This document shows, one piece after another, positions 1 to 5,578 of a stretch of 5,813 nt of DNA. Origin of the DNA: an uncultured Anaerolineaceae bacterium (GTDB lineage Bacteria; Chloroflexota; Anaerolineae; Promineifilales; Promineifilaceae); NCBI GenBank assembly GCA_937967805.1, contig CALBTC010000126.1, positions 1-5,813 on the forward strand, read 5' to 3'. The notes beneath the pieces were generated by a model. That model saw only the letters and a list, made by a program, of their open reading frames with translations. It was not told the origin of the DNA and searched no databases. Both the position numbers and the translations under genes were made by a program. How positions within the stretch are numbered: the stretch's first letter is position 1; every line of letters starts with the position of its first letter.

Positions 1-72
1 AAAAAATTACCTCAAGACATTCAACGCCGTGCCAGATTGAAGTTGGAAATCCTTAAGGATTGTCATGAGTGA
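1..72 (+). pseudogene. higB: HigB-like toxin remnant, apparently internally deleted; 5' end outside window
   Basis: Frame 1 is open from the window edge to a TGA at 70-72 and encodes KKLPQDIQRRARLKLEILKD followed by CHE and stop. The first twenty residues match, from memory, the second helix of HigB/RelE-superfamily mRNA-cleaving toxins (pattern 'RKLP.DIQ..A.RKLRML..A', about residues 19-41 of a roughly 92-residue protein). The last residues resemble the usual C-terminal 'DYH'. The roughly 50 residues normally between these (the 'PPGNRLE.LKGDR.GQYSIRIN.QWRICF.W' core) are absent, and there is no room for them because the antitoxin start overlaps this stop by 8 bases. If the alignment is right, the toxin fold and its active-site strands are lost and the product cannot be an active RNase. 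The alternative is an unrelated small upstream ORF, which the toxin-before-antitoxin order and the overlap make less likely. The reading of the residues is certain. The identity as HigB is fairly likely, and the deletion is inferred. Confidence 0.6.
48..61. promoter_or_regulatory. 14-bp perfect palindrome overlapping the higA Shine-Dalgarno
   Basis: AATCCTTAAGGATT is its own reverse complement over 14 bases, and symmetry stops at the next pair (A47/G62). It contains the AAGGA ribosome-binding site at 55-59, five bases before the higA ATG at 65. HigA proteins are autorepressors that bind short dyads, so this could be an internal operator. It also sits exactly on the inferred toxin deletion junction, so it may instead be a scar or coincidence. 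With no loop it would not form a stable RNA hairpin. Confidence 0.4.
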
Positions 73-373
73 GCAACAACTGTTACCACCAATTCACCCA
101 GGAGAGATTCTATTGGAAGAATTTCTGCAACCCATGGAAATCAGCCAGTATCGATTGGCCAAAGATATTGGAGTTCCCCCCAGGCGAATAAATGAAATTG
201 TACATGGCAAGCGAGGCATATCTGCCGATACAGCGTTGAGATTGTCGCGTTATTTTGGCCTTTCAGAACGTTTTTGGATGAATCTTCAGGCAAGATACGA
301 TCTTGAAGTAGAAAAGGATAAGCTCAGGGGACGCCTAGAACAAGAAGTTAAGGTTCTTACTATTTCTACTTAA
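65..373 (+). CDS. higA: HigA-type antitoxin, XRE-family helix-turn-helix regulator
   Basis: The 102-residue protein has the full length usual for the HigA/VapI antitoxin family. The N-terminus carries the family hallmark PPIHPGEILLEEFL (residues 8-21). A lambda-repressor-like helix-turn-helix follows at about 27-65, with RLAKDIGV as helix 2, PPRRINEIVHGKR as the recognition helix region, then ISADTALRLSRYFG. The conserved tail F-W-M-N-L-Q-A-R-Y-D-L lies at 70-80. Family members neutralise a HigB ribosome-dependent RNase and repress their own operon as cytoplasmic dimers. The ATG at 65 has an AAGGA site five bases upstream and overlaps the stop of the toxin remnant, the usual translationally coupled arrangement. 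Because the toxin appears gutted, the protein may now be an orphan repressor. It could alternatively serve a toxin elsewhere or guard against one arriving on a mobile element. Local GC (about 44%) is below that of the next gene, and the window's recurrent ACGGCCGT octamer is absent, which hints at horizontal acquisition. Confidence 0.9.
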   Translation: MSEQQLLPPIHPGEILLEEFLQPMEISQYRLAKDIGVPPRRINEIVHGKRGISADTALRLSRYFGLSERFWMNLQARYDLEVEKDKLRGRLEQEVKVLTIST

Positions 374-379
374 ACGCCT

Positions 380-2893
380 TTACCGGTCGATTTCGGTAAG
401 CAGGAGGGCGTCTACGGGGTTGTTGTTTTCGGGGGTGGTGGCCAGGAGGCGCTTGCCGCTGTCGGGGTCGTACAGGCCGACCAGCAGTTGGTAGGTGCCG
501 CTGCCGACGTTTTCCAGGGGGAGTACGGCCGTATCCACCACAACTTCCCCAGCTTCCCACCAGTTGGTCGGATAGGTCCAGTCGCGCGGTACAAAATCGG
601 CCTGGGCCACCAGTTCGCCGCTGCCAGCATCAATGAGATGGACGAAAAATTTGTATGATTTGTCCGGGCGGCTCAGCGCCTGCCAATGCAGGGTGAGTGT
701 TAGCTGCTCTGCGGTTTGGTGCAGATCGTAGCCGTTGAGCTGGATGAGGTTTTGCCAGACGGCCGTTTTTACCTGCTGCGGCGCTGAGGGCAAAAACTGC
801 CTGTCCAAAGCCGTAACAGAAACGGTGCCCAGGAAAAACGGCCGTTCCGTCACCAGCCGTTCATTCTCGGCAAGGTGCAAAAACACCACATATTGGCCCG
901 GTGGGGCGAAAGGATCCAGTTGCATCTGGTAGCTGGCGTGAATGACGCCATCCTCCTGCCAGTTCGAGGTGGGCCAGAGTTGAGACAGCGGCTGGCATGA
1001 TTCCATCTGGTAGGCCGTTTGCAGGTGGCTCAGCCGGAAGCAGGCGGTGAGGTCCACGCCAATCGGTTCCGCAACGACCCAAACTGCCTGTAGCTGCAAC
1101 CAACTGCCCTGATCGAGCGCAGCCGGAAAGATGAGGGATGAATTGAGGCCAAACTCCCCGTAGCGGGGCGGCACTTTGGCGCTTTCATTTAGGACTACAT
1201 CCTGCCCAACTTCAACCGGGCCGGTATCAAAAACGATCACTTCCTCATCCTGGTGATCTGGCGGCCGCACAAACCAATGCAGCCACGCCGCCTCTTCAGA
1301 TTCGGAAAGAAATTGACGGTGCAGCACGATGTAGCGTACGTTTTCTTCGGCCAGCAGCTTTAGCTGAAAAGTCACATTGGGCACCTCGCCTGTTGGCGTT
1401 TCGCTCACCTGCAAACTGTCCAGCAGCGGCACGTCTTCAATGTAGGTTAGCGCATCGTCGGGCACGCGTGACACACGGCCGTTCACCGTCGGTTTGCCGT
1501 GTGTCAACTGGTAAACCATGTACTGTTTGTTAAATGGTTCTTCATTAATGGGCAGGTCTAGAACGGCAAACTGTTCTGTCTGTGTGGCCAAACTTTTGTA
1601 CCATTCCGGTGTGTCTAACGACAGCGTCTCGTACCGGTTGATGTATTCGCCCAGCAGCAGCAGGCTGATGAGGGCGGTGATGGTGAGGGGGTGTTGGCGG
1701 AACGGCCGTTTGGCCAAAATCGTCTGGCAGCCCAAAGCCACCAGCGGGGAAAACGGCAGCACCAAAAGCACATTAAACCGGTCGGGAAAGCGCAAATTTT
1801 GGATGATGTACGAATTGTCAATCAGTTGGTACGGCAGCGGGATGGTGGGCGTTCCGGCAATGGTCAGCATGGGTCCCAGGGCCAGCAGGAAATAAACCAA
1901 CAGCGCCAGCAGCCAAAAGCGAGCCCGGCGAAACTGAGTCGCAGCACCCAAAATTGCCAAGATCAGGGCACTGAAGCCCAAAAAGCGCACGTAAATATGG
2001 TTGCCTACAAAACCGTGCGTTACCGGCATAAACGTTTCGCCCCACAAAGGATGATACGAACCGGGCGTCACATAAGCGGCTAAATCAGTCGGGTAGGCGT
2101 TTTCGTTAATGAGCAGGTCTTCCGGATCGTCTCTGGTGATTTGATACCTGGCAACGGGTAATAGGAGAGGGGCCATGAGCGAGAGTGCAGCGCCGCCGGC
2201 CAACAGGGAAAGCTTCAACATGGCGGCCAGCTGCTGACTATCTGAATCGAGCAAAAACAGCCAATACAGCCCAAGCAGCGGCACGGCCATGATGAGCAGC
2301 TGCCACCGCGTCAGCCCTATCAGCGCCAGAAAAATGCCGGCCCAAACCGCATCTTGCCAGCGGCGATCTTTTTGCATTCGGCGCAGGAACAGCAGCGTTA
2401 GCGGCACCCAGGCAATGAGAATCAGGTTGGGGTGGCCGTGATGAGACAGGTTGTACGGCCAGAAAGCTGTCACCAAACCGCCGATGAATGCGGCCGTTTC
2501 CGGCAGTTCAATCTCGCGCAAAAACAGGTAAGCCGCTAATCCATTCAGCGGGAAAATGAGTAAAAAGCTGAGGCTGTAGCCCGCCTCTGCGCCAAAGATG
2601 GCCTGCAAGGGGAGCCAAAAAAGAAAATTTACCCAGGCGATATTGTGGTTTAGCAGGGAAACGCCAACCGGGTAAAACATCATATCGGTATAGAATGGAT
2701 TTTGGCCGCTCAACAAAGTTTGCTTGAGCCAGGTGAATACCCACAAATGCTCGTACGCGTCGCCAATTTCGCCGGGAATGTGCGTGCCCAATTGGGCAGC
2801 CACGGGCCAGGTCATCACAACGGTGAGGAGGGCGTAAATAAGCCAGATGAGTGTGAGACGGCCGTAACCCCGCCATTGTCTAGTTGCAGTCAT
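380..2893 (-). CDS. Polytopic membrane protein, GT-C glycosyltransferase-like, with two C-terminal beta-sandwich domains (downstream paralog)
   Basis: This 837-residue protein starts at ATG 2891-2893. TM1 is about 13-33. A large first loop follows with GDAYEHLW at 44-51 and FYPVGVSL at 73-80; an acidic residue in this loop is the usual GT-C catalytic feature. Further membrane segments lie at about 86-100, 107-125, 133-147, 155-170, 184-212, 226-248, 302-318, 325-345, 372-392 and 400-416. HHGHPNL (151-157) separates two of them. The rest is probably extracytoplasmic: a region at 430-560 with VLDLPI, HGKPTVNGRVSRVP and NVRYIVLH, then beta-sandwich domains at about 585-695 and 708-816. The second sandwich has the pattern L.GYDL, LTLHWQA, YKFFVHLID, WW.AGEVV and YQLLVGLYD. 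GT-C enzymes move sugars from polyprenyl-phosphate donors to glycans or proteins outside the membrane, but donor and acceptor cannot be read here. Only three bases (GCG) separate its ATG from the stop of the upstream paralog and no good Shine-Dalgarno is visible, so translation is probably coupled. Its stop lies six bases from the convergent higA stop with no terminator between. The ORF is certain; the enzymatic role is inferred. Confidence 0.8.
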   Translation of the reverse strand: MTATRQWRGYGRLTLIWLIYALLTVVMTWPVAAQLGTHIPGEIGDAYEHLWVFTWLKQTLLSGQNPFYTDMMFYPVGVSLLNHNIAWVNFLFWLPLQAIFGAEAGYSLSFLLIFPLNGLAAYLFLREIELPETAAFIGGLVTAFWPYNLSHHGHPNLILIAWVPLTLLFLRRMQKDRRWQDAVWAGIFLALIGLTRWQLLIMAVPLLGLYWLFLLDSDSQQLAAMLKLSLLAGGAALSLMAPLLLPVARYQITRDDPEDLLINENAYPTDLAAYVTPGSYHPLWGETFMPVTHGFVGNHIYVRFLGFSALILAILGAATQFRRARFWLLALLVYFLLALGPMLTIAGTPTIPLPYQLIDNSYIIQNLRFPDRFNVLLVLPFSPLVALGCQTILAKRPFRQHPLTITALISLLLLGEYINRYETLSLDTPEWYKSLATQTEQFAVLDLPINEEPFNKQYMVYQLTHGKPTVNGRVSRVPDDALTYIEDVPLLDSLQVSETPTGEVPNVTFQLKLLAEENVRYIVLHRQFLSESEEAAWLHWFVRPPDHQDEEVIVFDTGPVEVGQDVVLNESAKVPPRYGEFGLNSSLIFPAALDQGSWLQLQAVWVVAEPIGVDLTACFRLSHLQTAYQMESCQPLSQLWPTSNWQEDGVIHASYQMQLDPFAPPGQYVVFLHLAENERLVTERPFFLGTVSVTALDRQFLPSAPQQVKTAVWQNLIQLNGYDLHQTAEQLTLTLHWQALSRPDKSYKFFVHLIDAGSGELVAQADFVPRDWTYPTNWWEAGEVVVDTAVLPLENVGSGTYQLLVGLYDPDSGKRLLATTPENNNPVDALLLTEIDR

Positions 2894-2896
2894 CGC

Positions 2897-5389
2897 TTAA
2901 CGGCTGTAGTTAGTAAGCGGCACCCTGTTCTCGGGAAAATCAGTGGGCAGCCGTTCGCCACTTTCTTCATCATAAAAGCCAATAAACAGTTGGTAGCTGC
3001 CGCGCGGTAAATCTTGGATGGGCAGCACAATCTTATCCTCCACGATTTCCCCCACCTGCCACTGGTTGGTGAGGTAAGTCCAGTCAACAGGATACGTGTC
3101 TAGCTGGGCGATCAGCTCATTGCGGGCCGGATCGTGCAGATGGATAAAAATTTTGTATGATGTCTCCATTTCTTGCTTTGCCTGCCAGTAGAAGGTCAAT
3201 TCCAGGTTATCCGGGGTGGGCTGGACCTCGTAGCTGGTGAGGGCAATCAGGTCGTTCCACACAATCGACCAGGCAAGCTGGTCAATTTGAACGGTGCCGA
3301 GAGGGATTGGTGGGGATACGGCCGTTTCCCCTTCCACTTCGCGTAATTCCAACCGGACTGCATAGCTGCCGGTAGGTAAAGACGGATCAGCCTGAAAGGA
3401 ATAACGGCCGTGTACCATATCGCCGGCTTCCCAGGTGGTGGTGGGCCAGCCCTCAGCGATGGGTTTGCAATATGTTTGGCTGGCTGCTTCGGCTTGATTC
3501 TGCAGAGAAAAGCAAACCTCATAATCTGCGGCCGGCTTGTCTGTGCTAAACCAGAGCAGGTCAGCCTGTACCAGACCCAGCGACGGCGCTTCTGTCGTTG
3601 GGATGTTGGCCTGGATCAGGCTCAGCGCATCGGTTACCGTGTGACTCAGCCCGAAATCCTTGCCCGGCTGCGGGTCGGTGGGATAGACGGCCAAAAATTC
3701 ATCTTCGTGCGTTGGTGAAATGCCCAGCCAGCGCCTCCAGCCGGCCAGTTCCTCGGCTGTGAGCAAATCTTTGTGCAGCACCAGGTAGCGGACGTTGTTT
3801 TGGGCTAACGGCAGTAACCGCTGCGTCACGGCCACCTGGTTAAAATCCACCGTGTTGTCAAAAACAGAGCGAAGAAACGGTGTGCTGTTGAAAAAAGCCA
3901 AAGCTTCATCCGGCACACGAGCCACCTTGCCGTTGACAATCGGCTTGCCATGCGTCACCTGGTCAAACATATGCCGCTTGTCATCGTTAAACAAGCCGAC
4001 AGGAATATTCAGAATAGCGAATTCTTCGGGCTCGTCTGCCAGTTGGCTAAACCAGGTCGGGGTGCTGTAATTGGTGATGGGGAAGGGAAAAGCGGCGTAC
4101 TCAAACAAGATGATCCCCGTAAACAAAGCCGCGACAGCAACCTTCTTGGGCAAATCGTCCCACCGTTGGAACCAATATTTAGCTCCCTGAGCTGCCAGCA
4201 GAACCAAAGGGATTCCCAAGATAATGTTAAACCGCTGCGGCTGGCGCAAAATACGAATAAAGTAAATCTTCTCAATAAGCCGGTAAGGCATCGGAATGTC
4301 TGGAAAAAATTGACCGTTGATGCGCAAAATGGGGCCGAGCGCGATGAGTATATAGATGACGGCCATTATCCCCCAAAACCAGGTTTGCCGCCGCCTGGCC
4401 CAAAAAGCAGACAGCACCAAAAAAATCAGGGTGTACCCCAAAAACGGCGTGCGCGGAATGATTCTTTCCGGCTCTTCATACAGATGAATCTCATCGGCAA
4501 ACGGCCCTTTTTGCCAGAGCGGATGGTAATAACTGGGGACGAAGTAAGCCAAAACGTCGGTCTGGCGCGTTTCTTGCTCATCTAAAAAAATGTCGTCAGG
4601 GTTGGCATCGGTTAACTGACTGACGGCTACGGGAACGGCCGCGGGCAAGGAAAGCAGGCCGGCAATGCCCATGATAAAAACCAGCCGCTTTAGATTGTCC
4701 CGATCATAATTGTTTGCCAGCAAATAAAGCGCATACAGACCCAGCAAAATGCTGCCCATGATAAACAGATGCAGCCTGGCCCAACTGATGAGAGCCGTAA
4801 AGATAATCGCCAACCATACATCACGTCGGGTGCGGTTGGTCAGCGCCCGCTTCAAAAAAAGGAGCGCCAGCGGCAGCCAGGTAACAAATATCATGTTGGG
4901 GTGATCGTGATGGGAAAGTACGTAGGGCCAGATGGCAAAGATCAGCCCGGCAATAAATGCCGCCGGCCGGGAGGAAGTGAAGTCAGCGGCCAGCAGGAAA
5001 ATGGCCACTCCATTGAGGGTAAGGATGGTGAGGAAAACAAGATTGTACGCGGCAATTTCGCCAAAAAGTGCCTGTAACGGCAGCCACATCACGATGTTCA
5101 GCCAGGCAATGTTGTGCGTCGCCAGAGAGACGCCCACCGGATAAAAAATGGCTTCGGAGTAAAAAAGATTGCTAAAAAATGATTCCTTTATCCAGTTAAA
5201 TGTCCACAAATGGGTCCATTGATCAACGTGCCCGCCAATGAGCTGGCTGTTCAACTGGGTCACAAGGGGCCAGGTCATCAAGATGACAGCCAGGGCATAA
5301 ACAGCCGCCGCAAGAAGGGATTCCCGGTGTTTTTGAACCACATTTTTTGGTGAGTTTGCTATAGCTTCGCTGAAATGGTCTTCTCTCAA
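2897..5389 (-). CDS. Polytopic membrane protein, GT-C glycosyltransferase-like, first gene of a paralogous pair
   Basis: This 830-residue protein has the same architecture as its downstream neighbour and is plainly homologous along its whole length. Shared blocks include LMTWPL, the D-x-x-x-H-L-W loop motif (D56-W62), IFYPVGVSL (81-89), HNIAWLN, WPYVLSHHDHPNM (154-166), HGKPIVNGKVARVPDEAL (480-497) and NVRYLVLHKDLL (532-543). About ten to twelve membrane segments fill residues 25-435. Extracytoplasmic regions follow, ending in two beta-sandwich domains at about 600-702 and 708-815 (FYWQA, YKIFIHLHD, YQLFIGFYDEESGERL). It has only two cysteines, C626 and C641, both in the first sandwich. The start is taken as TTG at 5387-5389. 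An in-frame TAG lies just upstream (5396-5398) and AAGG at 5399-5402 is nine bases away. A GTG at 5339-5341 would also precede TM1 but has no ribosome-binding site. It is the promoter-proximal gene of the operon. Likely role: extracytoplasmic sugar transfer in envelope glycan or glycoprotein synthesis, substrate unknown. Confidence 0.8.
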   Translation of the reverse strand: MREDHFSEAIANSPKNVVQKHRESLLAAAVYALAVILMTWPLVTQLNSQLIGGHVDQWTHLWTFNWIKESFFSNLFYSEAIFYPVGVSLATHNIAWLNIVMWLPLQALFGEIAAYNLVFLTILTLNGVAIFLLAADFTSSRPAAFIAGLIFAIWPYVLSHHDHPNMIFVTWLPLALLFLKRALTNRTRRDVWLAIIFTALISWARLHLFIMGSILLGLYALYLLANNYDRDNLKRLVFIMGIAGLLSLPAAVPVAVSQLTDANPDDIFLDEQETRQTDVLAYFVPSYYHPLWQKGPFADEIHLYEEPERIIPRTPFLGYTLIFLVLSAFWARRRQTWFWGIMAVIYILIALGPILRINGQFFPDIPMPYRLIEKIYFIRILRQPQRFNIILGIPLVLLAAQGAKYWFQRWDDLPKKVAVAALFTGIILFEYAAFPFPITNYSTPTWFSQLADEPEEFAILNIPVGLFNDDKRHMFDQVTHGKPIVNGKVARVPDEALAFFNSTPFLRSVFDNTVDFNQVAVTQRLLPLAQNNVRYLVLHKDLLTAEELAGWRRWLGISPTHEDEFLAVYPTDPQPGKDFGLSHTVTDALSLIQANIPTTEAPSLGLVQADLLWFSTDKPAADYEVCFSLQNQAEAASQTYCKPIAEGWPTTTWEAGDMVHGRYSFQADPSLPTGSYAVRLELREVEGETAVSPPIPLGTVQIDQLAWSIVWNDLIALTSYEVQPTPDNLELTFYWQAKQEMETSYKIFIHLHDPARNELIAQLDTYPVDWTYLTNQWQVGEIVEDKIVLPIQDLPRGSYQLFIGFYDEESGERLPTDFPENRVPLTNYSR

Positions 5390-5398
5390 ATTTGTCTA

Positions 5399-5402
5399 CC
5401 TT
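5399..5402 (-). promoter_or_regulatory. Shine-Dalgarno supporting the TTG start at 5389
   Basis: On the minus strand GGCAAGGTAGACAAAT precedes TTG. AAGG is nine bases from the start codon. It decides the start, since no ATG is available until the first transmembrane segment and the in-frame stop at 5396-5398 excludes anything further upstream. Confidence 0.5.
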
Positions 5403-5419
5403 GCCTGAGATTTTCTCGC

Positions 5420-5449
5420 ATAAGATTTTGGACAATAGCTAATGGTCAA
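5420..5449 (-). promoter_or_regulatory. Candidate sigma-70-type promoter of the membrane-protein operon
   Basis: The minus strand reads TTGACC (5449-5444, five of six to the -35 consensus), an 18-base spacer, then TCTTAT (5425-5420, four of six to the -10 consensus). Transcription would start near 5412, giving a leader of about 23 bases that contains the Shine-Dalgarno. The -35 box abuts the inner end of the 5449-5504 inverted repeat, so a protein bound there would touch RNA polymerase. This is a consensus match read by eye only. Confidence 0.45.
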
Positions 5450-5504
5450 GATTGGGCCAATTTGTTTGGTGTGAGCTCTTTTCTAGAAAAAATTGGCCCA
5501 ATCT
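5449..5504. repeat. Perfect 15-bp inverted repeat made of two 11-bp dyads, likely operator pair
   Basis: AGATTGGGCCAATTT (5449-5463) and AAATTGGCCCAATCT (5490-5504) are exact reverse complements, separated by 26 bases. Each arm is itself a dyad, ATTGG-S-CCAAT (5451-5461 and 5492-5502), with centres 41 bp apart, about four helical turns. The spacer includes a further 12-bp palindrome, TTTTCTAGAAAA (5479-5490). Neither strand has a T-run after the outer arm, so this is not an intrinsic terminator. No flanking direct repeat is seen (GGTCA versus CCAGA), which argues against a miniature transposon. Its place immediately upstream of the -35 box suggests a regulator-binding region for the operon reading left. 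The regulator is unknown. Confidence 0.65.
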
Positions 5505-5510
5505 CCAGAC

Positions 5511-5545
5511 AGAAAAACCTCCGGCATCGACCGATCTGCCGGAGG
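5511..5545 (-). terminator. Rho-independent terminator of fhs
   Basis: On the minus strand CCTCCGGCA (5545-5537), a ten-base loop and TGCCGGAGG (5526-5518) form a perfect 9-bp GC-rich stem. It is followed at once by TTTTTCT (5517-5511). It starts about 33 bases after the fhs stop, the textbook spacing, and separates fhs from the membrane-protein operon. On the plus strand there is no T-tract, so it works in one direction only. Confidence 0.9.
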
Positions 5546-5578
5546 CTTCTATGTTGTGTTTAAAACGGATTCGGCAGT

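Noticed and set aside
380..399. Small hairpin TTACCG/CGGTAA with an 8-base loop between the convergent genes, as a possible terminator
   Set aside because: Only six base pairs, overlapping the stop codon of the minus-strand gene, and no T-tract on either strand.
2890..2920. Promoter or terminator between the two membrane-protein genes
   Set aside because: The gap is three bases and no hairpin or -10/-35 pair stands out, so a single operon is the simpler reading.
3950..4585. Long plus-strand open frame of 211 codons opposite the upstream membrane-protein gene
   Set aside because: It lies wholly antisense to a well-supported coding region with clear paralogy, its translation is polar and low-complexity, and I recognise no domain or ribosome-binding site.
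5479..5490. TTTTCTAGAAAA palindrome as a separate regulatory site
   Set aside because: AT-rich 12-bp palindromes of this kind arise easily and it lies inside the larger repeat, so it is mentioned there and not called on its own.
5449..5504. Inverted repeat as a miniature transposon or insertion-sequence remnant
   Set aside because: No target-site duplication at the ends, only 56 bp long, no transposase fragment nearby, and it fits neatly against a promoter.
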